Assembly (NCBI GenBank): GCA_033856535.1
Contig: JAWVEV010000126.1
Location: 1-7,352 of the forward strand
Direction of reading: 5' to 3'
DNA: 7,352 nt
From: JAWVEV01 sp033856535
GTDB lineage: Bacteria; Actinomycetota; Thermoleophilia; Miltoncostaeales; Miltoncostaeaceae
This document shows positions 1 to 6,028 of the stretch, piece by piece; position 1 is the stretch's first letter; each line of letters opens with the position of its first letter. A model generated the notes under the pieces. That model saw only the letters and a program-made list of their open reading frames with translations, was not told the DNA's origin and searched no databases. The position numbers and the translations under genes are program-made.

Positions 1-467
1 ATGGCGTCGCCGAAGAAGAGCGAGGCGCCGAAGATGCCCAGCCCCACCAGCCCTGCCCGGGGCGCGAGCCCGCGCGGGCCACCGAGCCGCTGGATGAGCG
101 CGATGAGGGCGAGGATGCCGCCCTCGCCATCGTTGTCGGCGCGCATCACGAGGATCACGTACTTGACCGACACCACCAGCGTGATGGACCAGAAGACCAT
201 CGAGATGACGCCGTATACGGCCGCGTTGGTCAGCGGGATCGCGCCGTCGCCCGCCGCGAGGACCGTGTGCAGGGCATACAGCGGGCTCGTCCCGATGTCG
301 CCGAAGACAACGCCCAGCGCGCCGATCGTGAGCGTGGCCAGGCTGGCGTGGGCGACGCGTGCGCGCCGCGAGGGCCGCGCCCCGCCGGCGGGTGCGTCCT
401 GTCCGACGGCCGTCCGCTTTCCCTCGGGCTGATCGCGGCCGGCCCCGGACGGCGTGTCGAGGGCCAT
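1..467 (-). CDS. kup: Kup-family potassium uptake transporter, N-terminal part (cut by window edge)
   Basis: Translating the minus strand from ATG at 467 gives 155 residues running off the left edge. After a hydrophilic N-terminal extension of about 40 residues comes the Kup/HAK/KT signature: GALGVVFGDIGTSPLYAL at residues 49-66, then a hydrophobic segment around 84-107 ending in VKYVILVMRADNDGEGGILAL (100-120 region), then GLGIFGASLFFGDA, where the family continues with its TPAISVLSA motif. Kup proteins are inner-membrane K+/H+ symporters of about 600-650 residues, so roughly three quarters lie outside the window. An in-frame TAG at 479-477 and the absence of another ATG/GTG/TTG before the first helix fix the start at 467. 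No Shine-Dalgarno is visible; a TAGTGT box ends 6 nt before the ATG, suggesting a leaderless transcript. The gene lies 67 nt downstream of the methyltransferase stop in the same direction, so read-through from it is also possible. The family assignment is firm; regulation is inference. Confidence 0.93.
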   Translation of the reverse strand, partial: MALDTPSGAGRDQPEGKRTAVGQDAPAGGARPSRRARVAHASLATLTIGALGVVFGDIGTSPLYALHTVLAAGDGAIPLTNAAVYGVISMVFWSITLVVSVKYVILVMRADNDGEGGILALIALIQRLGGPRGLAPRAGLVGLGIFGASLFFGDA

Positions 468-473
468 GGCCGC

Positions 474-479
474 ACACTA
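474..479 (-). promoter_or_regulatory. Candidate -10 box (TAGTGT) for leaderless kup transcript
   Basis: The minus strand reads TAGTGT, then six bases (GCGGCC), then the kup ATG. TANNNT followed by 6-7 nt to the first base of the start codon is the usual geometry of actinobacterial leaderless promoters. No convincing -35 element is seen, and the TAG also serves as the in-frame stop upstream of kup, so the match may be chance. Confidence 0.35.
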
Positions 480-534
480 GGGACTCGAAGGCGGCGCCTC
501 GGCCGGTCTCACGGTCCCGCAACGCGCCCGAGGC

Positions 535-1557
535 TCAGACGGGCAGCGCCTCCACGACGCTCACGGCCGAGGCGGTCGGCACGACCCGCTCGACCCGGAA
601 GCCGGCGGGCGCCAGGAGCTCGCCGTACTCGTCGGCGGTGCGCTCGCGGCCGCCGGGGACCGCCAGCATGATGACGTCGAAGACCTTGCCGGGGTGCGGC
701 TCGGCGCCGGGCGGCAACACCATCTCGACGACGAGGAGCCGGCCGGCTGGGTCCATCGCCTCCCGGATGTTGCGCAGGATCGTGTGACAGGAGTCGACGT
801 CCCAGTCGTGGAGGATGTGGGACAGGACGTAGGCGTCGCCACCGGCCGGGACGGTGGCGAAGAAGTCGCCGCCGGCCGTCTCGGCTCGGCCCTCGAGCCC
901 GGCGGCGGCGATGGTGCCCTTCGCCGCCTCGGCGACGGACGGGGCGTCGAAGAGGAGCCCGGTGAGGTGCGGGTGGCGCTGCAGGATCGTGACGAGCAGG
1001 GTGCCGAGGCCGCCACCGACGTCGACCAACCTGTCGACGCCCGCGAAGTCGTAGGCCTCGGCGACGGCCGGCGGCTCGCCGCCGTGCACGGCGATCATCG
1101 TCCGGTTGAAGACCGCCTCCTCGTCGGGGTGCTGGCGGAGGTGGTCGAAGAACGACATTCCGAGCGTGATCTCGGGGCCGGGCCGGCCGGTCCGGAGGAC
1201 CTCCGGCATCACGCCCAGCGCCGCCGAGAAGGCCGAGCCGCCGAGCGACAGCACCATGTCGCGCGCCGCCGTGGGATGGCCGGCCACGAGCGTCTCGCCG
1301 GCGGGGGTCAGCCCGAAGCGCCCGTCGGCGCCGTGGGTGAAGATCCCGGCGGGGGCCAGCGCCCGCAGGAGCTGGAGGAGGGCGACCGGCTGGACCCCGA
1401 CCTCGGCGGCCAGGTCGTCCGGGGTGCGGGGCCCGGCGGCCAGCAGGTCGGGGATCCCCCTCTCGGTCACCGCGTACAGCGCGCGGGAGAGGACCATCCC
1501 GAGGGTGAGGTCGAGGATCGGCGCGTGGGGCGGCGGCTCGGGAGCGGACGGGGTCAC
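535..1557 (-). CDS. AdoMet-dependent O-methyltransferase (Methyltransf_2 / ASMT-COMT-like)
   Basis: A complete 340-residue protein of the usual length for class II small-molecule O-methyltransferases. Residues 12-95 form the N-terminal winged-helix dimerisation domain (ALYAVTERGIPDLLAAGPRTPDDLAAEVGV, then FGLTPAGETL). The Rossmann-type catalytic domain has AdoMet motif I VDVGGGLGTLL at 178-188, the acidic residue of motif II in LLFDAPSV (about 204), and the catalytic segment HILHDWDVDSC, in which H250 matches the general-base histidine of plant COMT. PGGRERTADEY follows, with E305 matching the COMT glutamate that assists that histidine. It should transfer a methyl group from AdoMet to a hydroxyl on a phenolic or polyketide-type small molecule in the cytoplasm; the substrate cannot be read from sequence. 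The start is GTG at 1557, set by AGGAGG at 1567-1562 four bases upstream. The gene stands alone between the transglutaminase operon and kup, with no biosynthetic partner visible. Confidence 0.92.
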   Translation of the reverse strand: MTPSAPEPPPHAPILDLTLGMVLSRALYAVTERGIPDLLAAGPRTPDDLAAEVGVQPVALLQLLRALAPAGIFTHGADGRFGLTPAGETLVAGHPTAARDMVLSLGGSAFSAALGVMPEVLRTGRPGPEITLGMSFFDHLRQHPDEEAVFNRTMIAVHGGEPPAVAEAYDFAGVDRLVDVGGGLGTLLVTILQRHPHLTGLLFDAPSVAEAAKGTIAAAGLEGRAETAGGDFFATVPAGGDAYVLSHILHDWDVDSCHTILRNIREAMDPAGRLLVVEMVLPPGAEPHPGKVFDVIMLAVPGGRERTADEYGELLAPAGFRVERVVPTASAVSVVEALPV

Positions 1558-1715
1558 GGATCCTCCTCGGATGACGGGCCAGGGCGCGAGACCGCAGGAT
1601 CGTAGGCCCGCGCCCGCGCGCCGCGCGCCCTCCGGTCACACGACGTTCACGTTTCCGGGTGGCGCTCAGCACGCCGAGCGCGCGCGTCGGCCGCGGGCGC
1701 GGTGACTCTCCGGCG
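1558..1715. other. Intergenic region between transglutaminase stop and methyltransferase start
   Basis: This 158-bp gap holds the end of the ATP-grasp operon and presumably a promoter for the methyltransferase. It contains an inverted repeat GCGCTC (1662-1667) / GAGCGC (1676-1681) with an 8-nt loop, 35-55 nt past the transglutaminase stop, which could end that transcript although no T-run follows. A minus-strand TACGAT hexamer lies about 35 nt before the methyltransferase Shine-Dalgarno and resembles a -10 box, but no matching -35 was found. No gene is supported here. Confidence 0.4.
1562..1567 (-). promoter_or_regulatory. Strong Shine-Dalgarno for the O-methyltransferase
   Basis: The minus strand reads AGGAGG, then ATCC, then GTG. 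This is the best-placed ribosome binding site in the area and decides the GTG start at 1557 over internal ATG codons. Confidence 0.8.
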
Positions 1716-2573
1716 TCAGTCGGACGCGCCGAGCTCCTCCACCTCGACCGAGACCGTCATCAGCTCGGTCGCCCCGCCCACGTAGCTGCCGCGCAGCGGG
1801 GCGACGTCGGCGTAGTCGCGGCCGGTCGCGATCCGGATGTAGTGGTCGCGCGCCGCCCCGGGGTGGGTGGCGTCGAGCTCCACCCAGCCCTCACCGGGCA
1901 CGCGCGCCTCCATCCACGCGTGGCTCTCGCCGGGCTCGCGCCGGTCGGGCTGGAAGAGCCAGCCGCTGACGTAGCGCGCGGCGACGCCCTCGTGGCGGCA
2001 GATCGCGATCGCCAGGTGGGCGAAGTCCTGGCAGACGCCGCGCCGGGCGCGGGCGACCTCGGCGACCGGCGTGTCGACGCCGGTGGCGCCCTGCTCGTAG
2101 ACCAGGGCGTCGTTGACCGCCCACTCGAGGGCGAACAGCCAGCCCCCGACGCCGCCGGCTCGGGGCAGCTCGAGCGACTCGGCCAGCTCGGCCAGCTCCT
2201 CCGGCCAGCGGACGAGCGGGGACGGCGCCAGATGCTCGGCAAGGGCGTCCGCGTAGGTCGGATCGGCCAGAGCGGCCCACTGCGCCGAGGGATCGGCGGC
2301 CGGGCGCGGCGGCTCGCCGGCGCCCACGACCACGACGGCCTCCGCCTCGACCACCAGGCGCTCGTGCGGCTCGACCACCTGGAACCACCGCACCTCGTTG
2401 CCGTGGACGTCGCGGTGCTCGCGGAGGTCCGCGGACGGGGAGACGCGGACGGTCGCGCGCTCGACGCGCTGGCGGTCCGTCGACCGGGGCACCAGGCGCG
2501 CCTCGTTGACGCTCTCGCGCGCCGTGCCGGCGTAGCGCAGCTCAGTTCTGTGCCTGGCGAACAGCCTGCGAAT
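1716..2573 (-). CDS. Transglutaminase-like cysteine protease-fold protein, third gene of the ATP-grasp/alpha-E operon
   Basis: Read from ATT at 2573, the protein has 285 residues, normal for this family. Residues 1-80 match the bacterial transglutaminase N-terminal domain (FARHRTELRYAGTARESVNEARLVPR, then REHRDVHGNEV and EPHERLVVEAE). The transglutaminase core carries the Cys-His-Asp triad: C181 in RRGVCQDFAHL, H218 in GESHAWMEA and D234 in WVELDATHP, followed by HYIRIATGRDYADVAPLRGSY. No signal peptide is visible, so it should act in the cytoplasm. Such proteins are probably peptidases or amide-bond transferases rather than true cross-linkers; here it likely acts on the product of the co-transcribed ATP-grasp gene (inference). 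It overlaps the end of the alpha-E gene by 32 nt. The frame stays open upstream to an ATG at 2750, but that start would overlap alpha-E by 209 nt and add 59 Arg/Pro-rich residues foreign to the family. No ATG, GTG or TTG lies near the conserved N-terminus. Confidence 0.9.
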   Translation of the reverse strand: MRRLFARHRTELRYAGTARESVNEARLVPRSTDRQRVERATVRVSPSADLREHRDVHGNEVRWFQVVEPHERLVVEAEAVVVVGAGEPPRPAADPSAQWAALADPTYADALAEHLAPSPLVRWPEELAELAESLELPRAGGVGGWLFALEWAVNDALVYEQGATGVDTPVAEVARARRGVCQDFAHLAIAICRHEGVAARYVSGWLFQPDRREPGESHAWMEARVPGEGWVELDATHPGAARDHYIRIATGRDYADVAPLRGSYVGGATELMTVSVEVEELGASD

Positions 2574-3546
2574 GCTGTGCTCCTCCGGCGCGGTGGGCGG
2601 GGTAGGCGAAGCAGGCCCGGGAGAGGGCGTCGTCGATCTCGTTGCAGCGGGCCTGGATGCCGTCCAGCCGTCGGGGCAGCGCCGGCTCGCCGATGCGGGC
2701 CTCCACCAGCGCGGCGCGCGCCGCGCCGGCCAGCGCGACGGCGTCGGCATCGGCCGGGATCGCCCCCAGCGCGGCGAGCTCCCCGAGGGCGGTCTCGACC
2801 TCCCGCAGGCAGTGGGCGACCGAGCGCGGGAAGCGCTCGTCGAGGAGCAGGAAGCGGGCGACGGTCTCGGGGGACGACCACGCCGCGCCCAGGTGGGCGT
2901 AGGCCTCCTCGGCGGAGGCGGCCGAGAGCAGCGCCCGCCACTGGTGCAGGTCGGCGGGCGCGTCGAGCGCCGGGTCGGCCGGGACCAGGAAGTGGAACTT
3001 CACCTCGAGCAGGCGGGCGGTCTTCTCGGCCCGCTCCAGGTGGCGGCCGAGCCGCAGGAACTGCCAGGCGTCGTCGTGGCGCATCCCCTGGTCCATCACG
3101 CCCTGGATCAGGTGCGAGGCCCGCCGCACGGTCTGGCAGAACTCGTAGACGCCGTTCCGGGCGAGCGCCTCGGGCGGCCAGTCGCGCAGCTCGAGGGCGG
3201 CGCTGTTCAGCGATTCCCAGACGTCGGGGGGCAGCAGGTCGCGCACCATGGTGGCGTTGAGCCGGGCGCGCGCGATGCACGCCAGGATGCTGTTCGGGTT
3301 GCTCTCGCTGAAGGTCAGGAACCAGGCGACGCTGCGCTCGTCGGCGCGCAGGTGGCCGGCCAGGAAGCGCTCCCGGTCGCCGGTGATGTCCACCAGCGGC
3401 TCCCAGACCCCGCGGGCGCCGCGGCCGTTGCCGAGGTCCCCCTCCAGGGCCAGCGCGTGGCTCACCTCGAGAAGGCGGGAGAAGGTCTCCGCCCGCTCGA
3501 CGCTCCGGGCCGTCCAGTAGAGGGCCTCGGCGACCCGAGCAAGCAC
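2542..3546 (-). CDS. Alpha-E domain protein (DUF403)
   Basis: A 334-residue, mostly helical protein beginning VLARVAEALYWTARSVERAE, the hallmark N-terminus of the alpha-E/DUF403 family (usually about 310-320 residues). Further family features are FSESNPNSILACIARARLNATMVRDLLPPDVWESLN, LIQGVMDQGMRHDDAWQFLRLGRHLERAEKTARLLEVK, and RFPRSVAHCLREVE near the C-terminus. Repeated ER-A-E motifs (SVERAE, HLERAE) give the domain its name. The biochemical role is not established; the family almost always neighbours circularly permuted ATP-grasp and transglutaminase genes, and it has been predicted to act with them in making a peptide or amide product. The GTG start at 3546 lies 2 nt after the ATP-grasp stop, with a weak GGTGGG ahead of it, so translational coupling is likely. 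The frame remains open upstream to 4203 inside the ATP-grasp gene, but that stretch is an Arg/Gly/Pro-rich shadow. Confidence 0.93.
   Translation of the reverse strand: MLARVAEALYWTARSVERAETFSRLLEVSHALALEGDLGNGRGARGVWEPLVDITGDRERFLAGHLRADERSVAWFLTFSESNPNSILACIARARLNATMVRDLLPPDVWESLNSAALELRDWPPEALARNGVYEFCQTVRRASHLIQGVMDQGMRHDDAWQFLRLGRHLERAEKTARLLEVKFHFLVPADPALDAPADLHQWRALLSAASAEEAYAHLGAAWSSPETVARFLLLDERFPRSVAHCLREVETALGELAALGAIPADADAVALAGAARAALVEARIGEPALPRRLDGIQARCNEIDDALSRACFAYPAHRAGGAQHSQAVRQAQN
2571..2586 (-). promoter_or_regulatory. Shine-Dalgarno and ATT start codon of the transglutaminase gene
   Basis: The minus strand reads GGAGGAG (2586-2580), CACAGC, then ATT (2573-2571), in frame with the transglutaminase. 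The spacing is ideal and the first residues after ATT (RRLFARHRTELRY) line up with the family N-terminus. ATT is a rare but known bacterial initiation codon (infC is the classic case). The next near-cognate codon, CTG at 2564, lies about 15 nt from the Shine-Dalgarno, too far to use it well. Confidence 0.6.
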
Positions 3547-3548
3547 GG

Positions 3549-5084
3549 CTAGCCCACCAGGAGGCCGGCGTCGACCGGGGCCGCGAAGCGGCCGCCCCGG
3601 CGTCGACCGGCCGGTGCCGGCCGCGCGCCCTCCGGCGCGCGGAGCACCCAGGTGTCCTTGCTGCCCCCGCCCTGGGACGAGTTCACGACCAGGGACCCCT
3701 CGCGCAGGGCCACCCGGGTCAGCCCGCCGGGCACCGCCCGCGGCTCGTCGCCGAAGATCACGAACGGGCGCAGGTCGACGTGCCGCGCCTGGAAGCGGCC
3801 GTCCAGGAACACCGGCGCCCGCGAGAGCGCCACCGTCTCCTGGGCGATGTAGCCGCGCGGGTTCCGGCGGACGCGCTCCGCGAACGCCTCGCGCTCGGCG
3901 CGGCTCGCGTGCGGGCCGATCAGCATCCCGTAGCCGCCGGCGCCGTCCACCGCCTTGACCACGAGGCGATCGAGCCGATCCAACACGTGCTCGAGGTCCT
4001 CCTCGCGCTCCAGGAGGTAGGTCGGCACCTGCTCGAGCAGCGGCTCCTCGCCCAGGAAGTAGCGGATCAGGTCCGGGACGTAGGCGTAGACCGCCTTGTC
4101 GTCGGCCACCCCGGCGCCGATCCCGTTGGCGATCGTCACGCGACCCTCGCGGTGGGCCTGCATGATCCCGGCCACCCCGATCAGGGTGTCGCCGCGGAAG
4201 CACGCCGGGTCGAGGAAGGTCTCGTCGATGCGCCGGTAGACGACGTGCACCGGCTCACGACCGGCGGTCGTCTTCAGCCAGACGCGCCGGTCGCGGACCA
4301 CCAGGTCCGAGCCCTCGACCAGCGGGATCCCCATCTGCTGGGCCAGAAACGCGTGCTCGTAGTAGGCCGGGTTGGCCGGCCCCGGTGTCAGCAGCACGAC
4401 CCGCGGATCGTCGACGCCCTCCGGCGCGCTCGCCCGCAGCGCCTGCAGGAGCAGGAACGGGGCGTGGCTGACCGGCTCCACCCGGTGCGCCCCGAACGCC
4501 TCGGGGAAGACGCGCCGCATGAACGCCCGGTTCTGGATGACGTAGCTCAGGCCCGAGGGCGCGCGCAGGTTGTCCTCGAGCACCCGCCAGACTCCCCGGT
4601 CGTCGCGCACCAGGTCCACGCCGGCGAGGTGGACCCAGCGCCCGGCCGGCGGGACCACCCCCGCCATCTCGCGCCGGTAGCCCTCGGAGGTGACGACCAG
4701 CCGGTTCGGCACCACGCCGTCCCGCACGGCCCGGCGCGGGCCGTAGACGTCGGCGCAGAAGCGGTCCAGCGCCCGCACCCGCTGGATGAGCCCGCGCTCG
4801 AGGCGCGCCCACTCGCGGGCCGGGATCAGGCGTGGAAGCAGGTCGAACGGGAACGCCTGCTCGCGGCCGCCGACCGTGAAGGTGATCCCCTGCTGCACGT
4901 AGCACCGGTCGGCCAGGGCGCTCTTGGCGGCGAAGGCCGCCGGCCGCAGGCGGCGCAGCCCGGCGAACAGCGCGGCGTACTCCGGGCGCGGCCGGCCGTC
5001 CCCCTCGAACATCTCGTCGAAGAAGCCGTCGAGGGCGTAGTCGGCGAAGAGGGCCGGGGTCCTCCCAGGCGCGCGGGTGCTCAT
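3549..5084 (-). CDS. Circularly permuted ATP-grasp protein (CP_ATPgrasp, DUF404/DUF407 type)
   Basis: A complete 511-residue protein, first gene of the operon. Family landmarks in order: an N-terminal FADYALDGFFDEMFEGDG and RPEYAALFAGL (13-43), QQGITFTVGG..AFPFDLLPRLIP (64-88), VLEDNLRAPSGLSYVIQNR (168-186), LLTPGPANPAYYEHAFLAQQMGIPLVEGSDL (231-261), RRIDETFLDP (284-293), NGIGAGVADDKAVYAYVPDLIRYFLGEEPLL (320-350), the ATP-grasp stretch LVVKAVDGAGGYGMLIG (374-390), RPFVIFG (439-445), and the C-terminal SSQGGGSKDTWVL (469-481). ATP-grasp enzymes activate a carboxylate as acyl phosphate and join it to an amine; for this permuted group an amide/peptide ligase role is predicted, substrate unknown. 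The acidic/Gly-rich landmarks look intact, so I expect an active enzyme. ATG at 5084 is the first start after an in-frame TAG (5096-5094). There is no clear Shine-Dalgarno; a TAGGCT box sits 6 nt before the ATG. The last 30 residues are an Ala/Arg/Pro-rich tail. Confidence 0.95.
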   Translation of the reverse strand: MSTRAPGRTPALFADYALDGFFDEMFEGDGRPRPEYAALFAGLRRLRPAAFAAKSALADRCYVQQGITFTVGGREQAFPFDLLPRLIPAREWARLERGLIQRVRALDRFCADVYGPRRAVRDGVVPNRLVVTSEGYRREMAGVVPPAGRWVHLAGVDLVRDDRGVWRVLEDNLRAPSGLSYVIQNRAFMRRVFPEAFGAHRVEPVSHAPFLLLQALRASAPEGVDDPRVVLLTPGPANPAYYEHAFLAQQMGIPLVEGSDLVVRDRRVWLKTTAGREPVHVVYRRIDETFLDPACFRGDTLIGVAGIMQAHREGRVTIANGIGAGVADDKAVYAYVPDLIRYFLGEEPLLEQVPTYLLEREEDLEHVLDRLDRLVVKAVDGAGGYGMLIGPHASRAEREAFAERVRRNPRGYIAQETVALSRAPVFLDGRFQARHVDLRPFVIFGDEPRAVPGGLTRVALREGSLVVNSSQGGGSKDTWVLRAPEGARPAPAGRRRGGRFAAPVDAGLLVG

Positions 5085-5090
5085 TCGGCC

Positions 5091-5096
5091 AGCCTA
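5091..5096 (-). promoter_or_regulatory. Candidate -10 box (TAGGCT) for a leaderless ATP-grasp operon transcript
   Basis: TAGGCT is followed by six bases (GGCCGA) and then the ATG at 5084, the same geometry as at kup. No recognisable -35 is present, and there is an alternative promoter candidate about 180 nt further upstream. Confidence 0.35.
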
Positions 5097-5262
5097 GGAG
5101 GCCCGTCCCGGCGGCGCTTTGGCCCCCGGCACAAATCGGCGGGGGCACCCGGCGCCCGGCGCTCGCCCCAACTGAGCCCCCGAGCATGGAGGCCTCGTTG
5201 TGGAGCGCGAGGCTTCGAACGTGGTCGGGCTCCCGGCTGAGCGGACGCACGTTGGGGGGGTT

Positions 5263-5288
5263 ATGCCCCGAACACGTGTACGGTAAAC
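5263..5288 (-). promoter_or_regulatory. Candidate SigF/SigB-type promoter for the ATP-grasp operon
   Basis: The minus strand has GTTT (5288-5285), a 16-nt spacer, and GGGCAT (5268-5263), close to the actinobacterial SigF/SigB pattern GTTT-N(14-17)-GGGTAT with one mismatch. It would leave a leader of about 170 nt before the ATP-grasp ATG. The GTTT overlaps the left arm of an inverted repeat and the spacer contains the palindrome ACACGTGT. Weak evidence on its own. Confidence 0.25.
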
Positions 5289-5335
5289 CTCTCAAAAGCT
5301 GATACTCTCCCAGAGGTTTTGCAGGTTCAGTGATC

Positions 5336-5391
5336 TCCGGAAAGGCGCGCGACCCGCCGCCCGTCGGTCAGCCCCTCCCCCTTCCGGATGG
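5336..5391 (+). promoter_or_regulatory. 5' leader hairpin next to the LPXTG gene ribosome binding site
   Basis: TCCGGAA (5336-5342) pairs with TTCCGGA (5382-5388), with two further G-C pairs after one mismatch. The 3' arm overlaps the weak Shine-Dalgarno-like GGATGG (5386-5391), which ends 6 nt before the GTG at 5398, so folding could hide the ribosome binding site. Confidence 0.3.
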
Positions 5392-5397
5392 TGACGT

Positions 5398-5988
5398 GTG
5401 ATCTCGACCTTCGTTCCCAAGCGCTTCGCGACCAGGGTCTCCTGGCTCGCCGCCAGCGGCCTGCTTTTCGTCGCTGCCGCACCCGCCCTCGGCGCCACCT
5501 CGGCGCAGCAGGTCTACGAGGCGCCCGTGACGGGCCAGACGCCGTCGCCCCTGCCCAACCTGCCGGTTCCGCCCGCGGGCGAGGTGCAGCAGCCCACGCC
5601 GTTCACCCCCCAGGCGCTTTCCGGCCCCGGCCCGACCGCTCCGGGTCCGCTCGTCGCGGGCGCCGGCGCGACGGTCCCGATTCCCCTCCCGTGCATCGAG
5701 ACGGACGACGCGGCCCCCGGAACGGGCACCGGCTCGGGCGTCGGCACGCCGGCGGGCGCCGAGGAGTGCGCTCCGGCTCCGGGTGAGGGCACCGCCGTCC
5801 GCAACGGGGTCACGCCGGGTCCCGGCGGGTCGACGCCGGTCGGCGAGGTGGCCTCGGAGTCCGGGCCGGCTCCGGCCGCCGGCGAGTCGGGCACGCTCCC
5901 CGTCACCGGGCTTGACCTGTTCATCATCCTCGCTGCGGCGGCCACCGCTGCCGGCGTCGGCGTCTCGCTCCGGAAGGCCGCCCGCTAG
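5398..5988 (+). CDS. Secreted LPXTG cell-wall-anchored protein, Pro/Gly/Ala-rich
   Basis: A 196-residue surface protein with every element of a sortase substrate. The N-terminus has basic residues (PKRFATR), a hydrophobic core (VSWLAASGLLFVAAAPALGA) and a likely signal peptidase site after about residue 33. The middle (34-165) is low-complexity and rich in Pro, Gly, Ala, Thr and Ser, with two cysteines (C99, C124) that could form one disulfide after export. The C-terminus has LPVTG at 167-171, a hydrophobic helix LDLFIILAAAATAAGVGV and the basic tail SLRKAAR. A class E/A-like sortase would cut between T and G and attach it to the cell wall. No globular domain is recognisable, so it is probably a stalk, spacer or wall-associated protein; its role is unknown. 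No sortase gene lies in the window. GTG at 5398 is preferred because the signal peptide begins directly after it. The gene is followed by a strong hairpin. Confidence 0.85.
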   Translation: MISTFVPKRFATRVSWLAASGLLFVAAAPALGATSAQQVYEAPVTGQTPSPLPNLPVPPAGEVQQPTPFTPQALSGPGPTAPGPLVAGAGATVPIPLPCIETDDAAPGTGTGSGVGTPAGAEECAPAPGEGTAVRNGVTPGPGGSTPVGEVASESGPAPAAGESGTLPVTGLDLFIILAAAATAAGVGVSLRKAAR

Positions 5989-5998
5989 GGATGGGCCG

Positions 5999-6028
5999 GG
6001 CGGGCGGCCCCCTCCCGGGCCGCCCGCC
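5999..6028. terminator. Strong GC hairpin between convergent genes
   Basis: An uninterrupted 12-bp stem (5999-6010 with 6017-6028) closes a 6-nt loop CCTCCC, starting 11 nt after the LPXTG stop. There is no T-run, as is common in high-GC actinobacteria. It also begins immediately after the stop codon of the minus-strand small reading frame ending at 6029, so it could serve both directions. Confidence 0.6.

Larger units (their letters stand above)
5085..5397. other. Divergent intergenic region between the ATP-grasp operon and the LPXTG gene
   Basis: This 313-bp region has a GC-rich half (5085-5250) and a markedly AT-richer stretch at about 5260-5330, the most AT-rich part of the window and the natural place for divergent promoters. 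Visible elements are a run of seven G (5254-5260), the 8-bp palindrome ACACGTGT (5272-5279), an inverted repeat AAACCTCT (5285-5292) / AGAGGTTT (5312-5319), an extended -10-like TGATACTCT on the plus strand (5300-5308), and a hairpin TCCGGAA (5336-5342) / TTCCGGA (5382-5388) just before the LPXTG start. No convincing gene lies here; the reading frames crossing it lack family features. Confidence 0.5.

Noticed and set aside
1659..3260. A 533-codon open frame on the plus strand opposite the transglutaminase and alpha-E genes
   Set aside because: Composition is Arg/Gly/Pro/Ala-rich with no family features, and it lies antisense to two clear genes; long antisense frames are expected at this GC content.
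2542..4203. Extension of the alpha-E frame 219 codons upstream, suggesting a larger or fused protein
   Set aside because: The extension lies inside the ATP-grasp gene, is Arg/Gly/Pro-rich, and the alpha-E family N-terminus begins right at GTG 3546, two bases after the ATP-grasp stop.
3780..5240. A 486-codon plus-strand open frame opposite the ATP-grasp gene
   Set aside because: Its His/Arg/Asp/Val-rich sequence is the mirror of ATP-grasp codons and shows no domain.
5292..5498. A 68-codon minus-strand frame overlapping the LPXTG gene start
   Set aside because: It is antisense to the signal peptide region, has no family resemblance, and covers the likely promoter and leader.
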